Positions 55,600-64,000 of a stretch of 64,000 nucleotides of DNA are shown here, piece by piece. The number at the start of each line of letters is the position of its first letter. Positions within the stretch are counted from its first letter, which is position 1. Source of the DNA: Pseudomonas pseudonitroreducens (GTDB lineage Bacteria > Pseudomonadota > Gammaproteobacteria > Pseudomonadales > Pseudomonadaceae); NCBI RefSeq assembly GCF_021603645.1, contig NZ_BQHJ01000011.1, positions 206,801 through 270,800 of the forward strand, read 5' to 3'. The notes beneath the pieces were generated by a model that searched no databases, was not told where the DNA came from, and was given only the letters and a program-made list of their open reading frames with translations. The translations under genes and the position numbers were made by a program.

Positions 55600-57216
55600 T
55601 TGGCCCGAAAGAAAAACTATAAAGCTGAAATGCAATCGGTCACTAAAGGATTCGAGACCGTAGAGAATGAGCTTAGAATCGATCTTCCGAAAAATCCCCG
55701 GAATGTAACTAAGATTGATCACTCTCAGTACATTGGGTTTGGCTTTGACGCATGGGCTATTCAGAGTATTCATGTAATCAGAGCACTGGTCAATGGAGGG
55801 AATTTCTCCCTGGCCACTCTTGTAGGGTACTCCAGCAATGGCCTTCGATATTTCATGGCCTTCCTGAAAAGCGGAACGATTGATTCTCCGCCGTCAACCC
55901 CGAACAGCCTGACCAAGCGGCATCTTGAGCGATATGTTTCGTGGCTTAAGCTCAAGTATCCAAACGGGTCAACTGCGAAGAACTATTACACGTCGCTGAA
56001 GTCATTGATCATCAGCCTAATTGAATACGGATTCGTTGAGGCGGATAAAGATGATCTACTTCCAGCCGTTCCTTTCCCCCATACCGCGAAATCGACCAAT
56101 GACGCGAAGCCGCTCAGTCTCTCGGAAATGCAGGGGCTCATCACTGCGCTAAAGTCAGATTTAGTAGCCATTCATAAGGGCTTATTCTCTGGAAATGACG
56201 CCGAAGCAATGACGGTCTTATTGCTGATTACTGCGGCCAGATCTGGAATTAACACTACGCCGCTTCTGGAAATGTCTAGAGATGCACTCCAGCCGCATCC
56301 ATTCATCCCCAATCTTCGGCTCTTGAACACCGTAAAAAGACGCGGCAAGGGTGCTCAGAGCAAAACCATTCGACAAACTGAACTGCATGACGGATATAAC
56401 CCAATTCCTTTAGATGGGGTGGCTGTTGTAAATAAGGCTTTGGCAATTTCTGAGCCACTGGTTGGGTTTGCGCCTGAAAAGCTTAAGTCGCATGTTTGGC
56501 TTTACCGCGCCGGACAGAATGGGCATGGTCATAGGGTAGTCGCGCTGGCTTCCAGTACGCTATTTCAATCAACAAAGAGTATCTGTGCGCGGCATGCTTT
56601 GAAGGACGATCAGGGCCAACCGCTGATCGTTAATCTCAGTCGTCTTCGAAAGACTATGGAAAGTAGGCTTTGGAAGCTCAGCGGCGGCGACCTACTGGAG
56701 GTGTCCGCTGTGATGGGCCATTCCCCTAGCGTTGCTGATAACCACTATTTGAAGATAAATGACGAGATCAAGGTTGAGGGTGCCACCTTCGTAGGGGAAG
56801 CATTCACCGATCAGCTGCGTGGCATCAACGTCACACCGACACCCCCAGGAGGTTGCAAAGATAGCCTCTATGGAAGCCTGGCACCCAAAGATGGCGTTAC
56901 CCATTGTTCCGAGTTCATTCATTGCTTGACATGTCCTAGTTACGCAATTGTAGGGACTCTCGGAGACTTGTATCGACTGTTCAGCTATCAGCAGTTTTTG
57001 CACGCTGAGATGGAGTATTTTTTAACAGATGAGTGGGCGGCATGGCGGAAACGCCAGGGCGATTTCATCAGGCTTATTGACGAGTTTACGTCTCGAAAAT
57101 TCAAGATTGAACTGATCGAAGCGGCTAAAGCCAAAGCGAAAGCGTCCCCTCATCCGTTCTGGGGATGCAAGATTGAGTTTATGAGGAAAGTTCGAGGTGA
57201 CGCTCTTGTCGGCTAA
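55600..57216 (+). CDS. Tyrosine recombinase 2 of trio element
   Basis: A 538-residue recombinase-like protein starting with TTG at 55600. Catalytic-type segments are AARSGINTTPLLEMSRD (Arg), LSRLRKTMESRLW and VMGHSPSVADNHYLKI (His and Tyr). In the second segment the usual box II His is not evident, so catalysis may be altered. A Cys/His cluster (PGGCKDS, VTHCSEFIHCLTCPSY) near residue 430 looks like a zinc finger. It follows gene 1 by 10 bases. AT-rich codon use differs from the ICE backbone. Confidence 0.82.
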   Translation: MARKKNYKAEMQSVTKGFETVENELRIDLPKNPRNVTKIDHSQYIGFGFDAWAIQSIHVIRALVNGGNFSLATLVGYSSNGLRYFMAFLKSGTIDSPPSTPNSLTKRHLERYVSWLKLKYPNGSTAKNYYTSLKSLIISLIEYGFVEADKDDLLPAVPFPHTAKSTNDAKPLSLSEMQGLITALKSDLVAIHKGLFSGNDAEAMTVLLLITAARSGINTTPLLEMSRDALQPHPFIPNLRLLNTVKRRGKGAQSKTIRQTELHDGYNPIPLDGVAVVNKALAISEPLVGFAPEKLKSHVWLYRAGQNGHGHRVVALASSTLFQSTKSICARHALKDDQGQPLIVNLSRLRKTMESRLWKLSGGDLLEVSAVMGHSPSVADNHYLKINDEIKVEGATFVGEAFTDQLRGINVTPTPPGGCKDSLYGSLAPKDGVTHCSEFIHCLTCPSYAIVGTLGDLYRLFSYQQFLHAEMEYFLTDEWAAWRKRQGDFIRLIDEFTSRKFKIELIEAAKAKAKASPHPFWGCKIEFMRKVRGDALVG

Positions 57217-59050
57217 TCGGAACTCTAGGGCCGCCCTTAAGGCCTATGATGTGCTATTCGCGCAACCTGTAACTGCCTCGGGCCTCAGCAAGGCTGAGCG
57301 TGATGCGATAGTTATTAGTGCCATTGTTAATGATCGTGGCGAAACTCTTGTATTAAGCCGCTTTGGCGATGCTCGCTGGGATCTTCGACCTTTCTTTGAT
57401 CAATCTAACGTAAACGAGGGGCACAAGTACGTCAGTTGGGATTTTAATCTCCCACCTGAGATGATTGATGACTGCAAAGCAGTTGCGTATGCATGGTTCA
57501 AGAGAGGGCTTCCAGGGTCAAAGCCACCTGTCGCACGGGGTATTACAACTCTCGTCAGTGCCAGTGTCATTCCATTTATTCGTTGGCTTAGCGATTTAGA
57601 GCTTGAACGATTTTCCGATGTTCGGCCCATACACATTAGTAATTATATTCACCATTGCAAGTCAGAGTCGTTAAGACCAATGCCTCTTTATTCCAGGCTG
57701 CGGATAATTGACTTTTTATGGATATTCTCTGCCGAAACCCTTTCCCCTCTTCAGTGTTTTCCGTGGGGGGACTCGTCCCTGTGGCGAGTCAGCGGAATTG
57801 GAGAAGCAAGGGGTACTTCGGCTGCCAATAAGAATACGGGTAGAACGGATATAATTCCGCCAGATGATCAGGCGAAGATCTTCAACTATTGCGAGCAGAT
57901 CGTTCATAAGACGAAAGAAGATCTGAAAGCCACCGGAATTGACACTTTCACTCGCCGCAGCCCCAAAATGATTCGTTGCCGCGATGCTGTTTTGTACATT
58001 GCATCCATTACCAGTGGCATGCGTAACGAAGAGGTCATCGGGATTGAAGTCGGTGCGTGGCGAAAAGAGGTAGTGGATGGCGTTACTTACTGCTGGGTAA
58101 CCACGACCGAGCATAAAACGGGAAAGGGACGAGTCGACTATCTTGTCCCTGAGCTTACGCTGGATGCGTTGAATCTCTTCGCCATGTGCTCAACCCCCAT
58201 GAGAAGGGAGCTCGAGGCGGAGTTGAGTGACCTTGAACTGTCATGCAATTCAGTTGACTCCGCTGATCTTTTGCTTCGATTGGAGAAAGCCAGAAAGGAC
58301 TCGAAGAGACTGTTCCTCTGCTTGAATGGGTACGGCAACAAAGCCGAACGTGTTGGACACATCGAAGTGCTCAGCGCCGCAGGTTCCAATGAAGCCTTCA
58401 AGCGCGTCGCAAAAGCGGCTGGAAGTGATTGGCCATTGCGGACTCACCAGTGCCGTCGCACCTATGCCCGGTGCTTCGTTGAGTCTCGCATGGGGCGTAC
58501 CTCGCTCGTCTTCCTCAAGTGGCAGTTCAAACACAGCAGTATGAGCATGACTCAGCTCTATGCCTCCAACCCCCTACAGGATCTCACCCTGTTCGATGAA
58601 ATCCTCCAACAGATGACGGAATTCAAGATCGATCTCATCGAGTCGTGGTTGGATGATCAGCCACTTGCTGGAGGGGCGGGTGAGAGGATCATGGAGCTAC
58701 GTGCCATTCCGATCAAAGATCGGAGTGCCTTGCTGGCCCAGACAGCCCCCCATGCAAACATTCGAGCGACTGGTCATGGCTGGTGCATCGCGACAGAACG
58801 GGGCTGTGGTGGGGCTGGTTTGTATGAGGCAACCCGTTGTCCTGGCTGCAAGCACTCTGTGATTGACGAGACCTTTGCCACCACGTGGCAGGGGATCTAC
58901 TCGCATCAGCTGGAGCTGATGGAAATCGACGATGCCGGGCCGGCTGTAAGGCAACGGGCAAAACGTGATATGCAGGTCGCATTCGACGTAATCAGCAGCC
59001 TTGGCCTGTCTCCTTTGGACGCTCGCGACAGTGACCCAACGCGAACTTGA
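57197..59050 (+). CDS. Tyrosine recombinase 3 of trio element
   Basis: A 617-residue protein with GTG start, overlapping gene 2 by 20 bases. Catalytic segments are TSGMRNEEVIGIEVG (Arg), RTHQCRRTYARCFVE and WQFKHSSMSMTQLYASNP (His and Tyr). The C-terminal GWCIATERGCGGAGLYEATR and CPGCKHSVI form a Cys-rich zinc-binding end. Size and Cys-rich end resemble TnpB of Tn554 or GmtZ. It is probably required together with the other two for movement. Confidence 0.85.
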   Translation: MTLLSANRNSRAALKAYDVLFAQPVTASGLSKAERDAIVISAIVNDRGETLVLSRFGDARWDLRPFFDQSNVNEGHKYVSWDFNLPPEMIDDCKAVAYAWFKRGLPGSKPPVARGITTLVSASVIPFIRWLSDLELERFSDVRPIHISNYIHHCKSESLRPMPLYSRLRIIDFLWIFSAETLSPLQCFPWGDSSLWRVSGIGEARGTSAANKNTGRTDIIPPDDQAKIFNYCEQIVHKTKEDLKATGIDTFTRRSPKMIRCRDAVLYIASITSGMRNEEVIGIEVGAWRKEVVDGVTYCWVTTTEHKTGKGRVDYLVPELTLDALNLFAMCSTPMRRELEAELSDLELSCNSVDSADLLLRLEKARKDSKRLFLCLNGYGNKAERVGHIEVLSAAGSNEAFKRVAKAAGSDWPLRTHQCRRTYARCFVESRMGRTSLVFLKWQFKHSSMSMTQLYASNPLQDLTLFDEILQQMTEFKIDLIESWLDDQPLAGGAGERIMELRAIPIKDRSALLAQTAPHANIRATGHGWCIATERGCGGAGLYEATRCPGCKHSVIDETFATTWQGIYSHQLELMEIDDAGPAVRQRAKRDMQVAFDVISSLGLSPLDARDSDPTRT

Positions 59051-59475
59051 AGGTGCCGACTTTGACCAATAAGCCAACTGCGCAACGATCCTCCGGACGC
59101 TCCAGACAGAAGACCTCGGAGATGCTCGATAAGGTCATCGACGGCATCCTTTCAACAAACGGAAAGCTGTCCATTTCTGGCGTAGCGAAAGCGGCAGGGG
59201 TCACTCCAGGTCTCATCCACAACACCTACCCAGCCGTGGCTGAACGCATTCGTGGTCTGATGGGGAAATCAGTCCGAGCACAGCGCGATTCGAAGCACCA
59301 AGCATTGTTGAAGGAGAGGGAGCTGAACAGAGCATTGCGCGCGGAGAACGCACAGCTAAGCCAGGATCTGGCTCGACTGGCCTCAGTGAATCAGACCCTG
59401 ATTCTCGAACTAGCTCAACTGAAGGGCGTAGCCACTGGTAAGGTGGTTCTTCTGAGCAGTAAGCCGGCTTCCTAG
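59047..59475 (+). CDS. TnpC/GmtX-like HTH coiled-coil protein
   Basis: A 142-residue protein with an N-terminal HTH-like region (NGKLSISGVAKAAGVTPGLI, HNTYPAVAERIRGL) and a C-terminal coiled coil (LNRALRAENAQLSQDLARLA). This is the shape of TnpC of Tn554 and of the small third protein in trio elements, which guides orientation or efficiency of integration. It starts with a TTG overlapping the gene 3 stop by 4 bases. Confidence 0.8.
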   Translation: MKVPTLTNKPTAQRSSGRSRQKTSEMLDKVIDGILSTNGKLSISGVAKAAGVTPGLIHNTYPAVAERIRGLMGKSVRAQRDSKHQALLKERELNRALRAENAQLSQDLARLASVNQTLILELAQLKGVATGKVVLLSSKPAS

Positions 59476-59492
59476 CAGCGCTGGGGTGTGCC

Positions 59493-59700
59493 TCACCTCA
59501 CTGTCCAGAGCTGATCTAACCGTGTGGTATAGCTTGGGCCGAGCATTTCCCGACACATCCCCAGTCAGGAGTCACCGGCACCCCGCCCAGGCGGAGCGTG
59601 CCTCGACCCCACTTGGAATTGATCCGATCCATCACCTGCATGACCTTCTCAGAGGCGACGGGCTGTACGGCGGCGATCACGATGTCACGAGAGCGACCGA
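59493..59700 (-). pseudogene. umuC: umuC 3' remnant, inverted and frameshifted
   Basis: On the minus strand the reading VMQVMDRINSKWGRGTLRLG, then VPVTPDWG, shifts by one base to MCREMLGPSYTTRLDQLWTV and a stop at 59495–59493. This is the C-terminal end of a UmuC polymerase. The upstream limit near 59700 is uncertain. The orientation is opposite to the umuC start at 54200, so this is not simply the other half left by one insertion. Confidence 0.82.
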
Positions 59701-60038
59701 GCAGATTGTCTCCATGCGCGACAAGGCTGACGCAATCCTAGTGGCGGAAACCGTCAAGAAGATTGAACAACTGGGCGCCACGGCGGCAGGCCGTGGCGAA
59801 GCGAAGCGCAGCCCGGCTGTCCGCCTGCAAGGTAGATATGTGCTACTCGACCAGATGCAACGTGGGCCCGCCCCACTGATGCACAAGGGCAAATAGCAGT
59901 ACCAACCTAGGGCCTTTGCAAGTGCTCCTTTGCCCAGTCAGCGGCGCTCAATGAGCGCCGCTCTTTCCACCTTCAGACCGACAAACAGAGAGCCCTGACA
60001 AACGGGAAATCGTGGGCTAACGCGCGAAGTGCGGGCGG
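59701..60038. other. Stretch between umuC remnant and merR
   Basis: About 340 bases. A plus-strand frame continues to 59896 (KADAILVAETVKKIEQLGAT and RLQGRYVLLDQMQRGPAP) and might be a gene remnant, but its upstream part is antisense to the umuC fragment. A palindrome GCGGCGCTC/GAGCGCCGC lies at about 59940–59970 and may stop merR-direction or upstream transcripts. Confidence 0.45.
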
Positions 60039-60449
60039 TCACTTGCTCGCTTGCAGCGAAACGATCAGCGGACAGCTCACTGTCCCTTGGCTCGCGCAAC
60101 AGTCATCAACCAGCTGCGCCAAGACCGACTCGATCCGCTGAAGATCCGCGAGTTTCTCACGCACATCCTCAAGCTTCTGCTCGGCGAGCACACGCGCTTC
60201 GTCGCAGTGCGCGCCGTCGTCCAGTCGCAACAGTCCGGCCACTTCATCAAGGCTAAAGCCCAGCCGTTGCGCGGACTTCACGAATCTCACCCGTGCGACA
60301 TCCGCCTCGCCATAGCGGCGAATGCTGCCGTAGGGCTTGTCCGGTTCGGGTAACAGCCCCTTGCGTTGATAGAACCGAATGGTTTCCACGTTAACCCCGG
60401 CTGCCTTGGCAAAGGCGCCGATGGTCAGGCTTTCCACCGCGTTGTGCAT
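60039..60449 (-). CDS. merR: Mercury-responsive regulator MerR
   Basis: A 136-residue dimeric activator–repressor. The N-terminal winged HTH ([20 protein letters not shown]) binds the mer operator; the Hg(II)-binding cysteines are C82, C117 and C126 ([23 protein letters not shown]), the classic MerR set. It is divergent from merT and overlaps the operator region, so it represses itself and twists the merT promoter open when Hg(II) binds. Confidence 0.96.
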   Translation of the reverse strand: MHNAVESLTIGAFAKAAGVNVETIRFYQRKGLLPEPDKPYGSIRRYGEADVARVRFVKSAQRLGFSLDEVAGLLRLDDGAHCDEARVLAEQKLEDVREKLADLQRIESVLAQLVDDCCASQGTVSCPLIVSLQASK

Positions 60450-60454
60450 GCCGC

Positions 60455-60485
60455 TTGACCCCGTACCTAACTACGGAAATAACCT
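60455..60485 (+). promoter_or_regulatory. MerR-controlled mer promoter and operator
   Basis: A -35 TTGACC at 60455–60460 and a -10 TAACCT at 60480–60485 are separated by 19 bases, the long spacer typical of MerR promoters. Within it, CCGTAC and TACGG make the dyad that MerR binds. It lies directly before merT. Confidence 0.92.
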
Positions 60486-60520
60486 TAACCCATCGATCAA
60501 CCACTCGGAAGGATGAACGT

Positions 60521-60871
60521 ATGTCTGAATCGCGAAATGGGCGCGGTGCACTCCTCACTGGAGGTCTGGCGGCAATCCTCGCGTCCACGTGCTGCCTGGG
60601 GCCGCTGGTGCTGATCGCCTTGGGCTTCAGCGGTGCCTGGATCGGCAGCCTCACCGTTCTGGAACCTTACCGCCCGTTCTTCATTGGCGCGGCACTGGTT
60701 GCGCTGTTCTTCGCTTACCGGCGCATTTTCCGCCCGGCTCAAGTCTGCATACCCGGTGAGGTCTGCGCTGATCCCCAGGTAAGCACCATCTACAAGCTCG
60801 TTTTTTGGGTCGTGACGGCCTTGGTGCTGGTCGCGCTCGCTTTCCCCTACATCCTCCCCTTGTTCTACTAA
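60521..60871 (+). CDS. merT: Mercuric transport protein MerT
   Basis: A 116-residue inner-membrane Hg(II) importer with three helices. Vicinal C24–C25 in the first helix (LASTCCLGPLVL) take Hg(II) from MerP, and C76 and C82 (AQVCIPGEVCADPQ) lie in the cytoplasmic loop. GGAAGGA precedes the ATG at 60521. First gene of the structural operon. Confidence 0.96.
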   Translation: MSESRNGRGALLTGGLAAILASTCCLGPLVLIALGFSGAWIGSLTVLEPYRPFFIGAALVALFFAYRRIFRPAQVCIPGEVCADPQVSTIYKLVFWVVTALVLVALAFPYILPLFY

Positions 60872-60884
60872 TCAGGAGTTGGTC

Positions 60885-61160
60885 ATGAAAAAGCTGCTTG
60901 CCGCTCTCGCCCTCATTGCCGTGGTTTCCCCAGTGTGGGCCGCCTCCCAAATCATCACCCTGTCGGTGCCGGGCATGACCTGCGCCGCTTGCCCAATCAC
61001 GGTGAAGAAAGCGCTGACCAAGGTCGAGGGCGTGACCAAGGCCGAGGTGAGTTATGAGAAGCGCGAAGCCATCGTCACCTTCGACGATGCCAAGACCAGT
61101 GCGCAGGCGCTGACCAAGGCGACAGAGGACGCCGGCTACCCGTCCAGCGTCAAGCAATAG
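60885..61160 (+). CDS. merP: Periplasmic mercury-binding protein MerP
   Basis: A 91-residue exported HMA-fold protein. Signal peptide ends near SPVWAAS; Hg(II) is bound by C33 and C36 in VPGMTCAACPITV. It passes Hg(II) to MerT. CAGGAG precedes the ATG, 13 bases after merT. Confidence 0.96.
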   Translation: MKKLLAALALIAVVSPVWAASQIITLSVPGMTCAACPITVKKALTKVEGVTKAEVSYEKREAIVTFDDAKTSAQALTKATEDAGYPSSVKQ

Positions 61161-61172
61161 GCGGGCATTCCG

Positions 61173-63322
<2,150 letters not shown>

Positions 63323-63340
63323 AGAATGCGAGGTGCAAAC

Positions 63341-63757
63341 ATGAACATTAAGACTAATGAACTCGGCAGGGGTGACAGCCTGCGCCAGACATGGCAGGTG
63401 ATCAGCTTCTGGGGGCTGCCTGCCGTTGTCGCGACGCTAACCATTCTTCTGGCAGATCGACACCCCACGCTATTCCTGGCCGCAAGCGCCGCGCTGGCGG
63501 TGATGGGTGGCGCCTGCCTGGTCAATGCCGCACGCTGCCGCCGACTTCACTGCTACCTCACGGCGCCGTACTTCCTGTTGCTCGCGCTCGGCGGGCTGCT
63601 GGCTTATGGCTTCGACCCGCATGGCGAGCAGTTCTCCAGACTGTGGCTATTGCTGGCACTGGGGGCGGCACCCTTGCTCATCTGGCTGCCCGAGCGCCTG
63701 GCCGGCCGAAAGTACCTTGGCGCTCCAGGGTGCGGAGAAGGCCGGGAGTGTCGGTGA
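63341..63757 (+). CDS. Hypothetical membrane protein at the end of the mer operon
   Basis: A 138-residue protein with about four hydrophobic helices and a Cys/His motif between them (ARCRRLHCYLTAPYFLLLAL). The C-terminal cytoplasmic tail has GCGEGREC. It starts 18 bases after merA, on the same strand, with GAGG before the ATG. It is neither MerD, MerE, MerF nor MerB. I infer a role in mercury transport or sensing from its place and cysteines; the family is not known to me. Confidence 0.72.
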   Translation: MNIKTNELGRGDSLRQTWQVISFWGLPAVVATLTILLADRHPTLFLAASAALAVMGGACLVNAARCRRLHCYLTAPYFLLLALGGLLAYGFDPHGEQFSRLWLLLALGAAPLLIWLPERLAGRKYLGAPGCGEGRECR

Positions 63758-64000
63758 TGTAGGCCCTCTCAGCAGCCCTGATTGGCCGGGAACGCTTCGG
63801 TCTCCGTAATAGTGCTGCGAGCCAAGGACGTTATGCGAGGACTCCGTGTGCTTTTCGGTTTCGCCTGCTCTTCCGAACAACCGAACGACTCCAGCCGACA
63901 ACAGATGTGCACGCTCATGAAGTTCATTCAAAGTTTTTTGGGGCCTCGCGGCCCCAGGGACACGACATTCGAGGCGGGCAGCTAGTTGGCCGCATGGGGG
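63758..64000. other. Right edge of window, no supported gene
   Basis: About 240 bases with no gene that I can support. A GGGGCC/GGCCCC hairpin at about 63940–63957 has its T run on the wrong side for a terminator. Confidence 0.5.

Larger units (their letters stand above)
54314..59485 (+). mobile_element. Tyrosine-recombinase trio element (Tn554/GMT-like)
   Basis: Three adjacent, overlapping tyrosine recombinase genes and a short HTH/coiled-coil gene occupy nearly the whole segment. The left edge is fixed by the break in umuC at 54313/54314. The right edge is put between the last stop (59475) and the umuC remnant (59493). No inverted repeats were seen at the ends, as expected for Tn554-like or 'trio' elements. 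The exact limits at the right are an estimate. Confidence 0.75.

Noticed and set aside
59486-59896. Plus-strand frame of 136 codons after the recombinase element
   Set aside because: Its first half is antisense to a recognisable umuC end, and the rest has no known relatives; not called as a gene.
63940-63957. GGGGCC/GGCCCC hairpin near the window end as a mer terminator
   Set aside because: The T run lies before the stem on the plus strand, and there is none after it on either strand.

Overview
The window looks like Pseudomonas DNA. It carries the cpoB – queE – queC – tRNA-Lys neighbourhood that borders a known island hotspot in P. aeruginosa. The QueC and QueE readings are close to, but not identical with, what I recall from P. 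aeruginosa, so a related species of the same broad group is likely. Codon use is GC-rich through most of the window. The species is an inference.

Layout. (1) 1–1950: chromosomal backbone, with the end of cpoB, queE, queC and a tRNA-Lys(UUU). (2) 2297–21409: left part of a large integrative conjugative element (ICE) that appears inserted at the 3' end of the tRNA. It holds a tyrosine integrase, a MobH-type TraI relaxase, a ParDE toxin–antitoxin pair and a long minus-strand type IV secretion operon of the G (PFL_47xx / TIGR0374x–0375x) class, from TraG-N to RAQPRD. (3) 21511–44548: about 23 kb of cargo placed inside the transfer operon. It has a CusCBA copper/silver efflux operon with a decayed cusF, several small metal-associated proteins, a Cu/Ag P-type ATPase, a CopZ-like chaperone, a DUF411 protein, CopRS, CopI, CopABCD and a PtrA-like protein. 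An IS1182-family remnant and an ArcD-like antiporter end this block. (4) 44930–50677: the transfer operon resumes with the TIGR03747 membrane protein, TraD, TIGR03765, a lytic transglycosylase, TIGR03759 and a PilP-like coiled-coil protein. (5) 50741–54313: accessory genes, namely a DUF2845 protein, a striking protein of seven 53-residue repeats, an SRAP protein, and umuD plus the first 38 codons of umuC under a near-perfect LexA operator. (6) 54314–about 59485: a mobile element with three tyrosine recombinases and a small HTH/coiled-coil protein, which cuts umuC. (7) 59493–59700: the end of a umuC gene in the opposite orientation, frameshifted. (8) 60039–63757: a mercury operon, merR divergent from merTPCA plus a terminal membrane gene. 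The right end of the ICE is not in the window.

How it works together. The integrase, relaxase, coupling protein and secretion genes would excise and transfer the element. The copper block combines sensing (CopRS), periplasmic oxidation and sequestration (CopA, CopB, CopC, CopI), uptake or transfer (CopD), cytoplasmic export (P-type ATPase, CopZ) and trans-envelope efflux (CusCBA). The mer operon adds Hg(II) uptake and reduction. SOS-linked genes (SRAP, UmuD) may respond to damage or conjugation stress, but the polymerase subunit is broken. A single-base frameshift in the VirB10/TraB-like gene, if real, would disable transfer.
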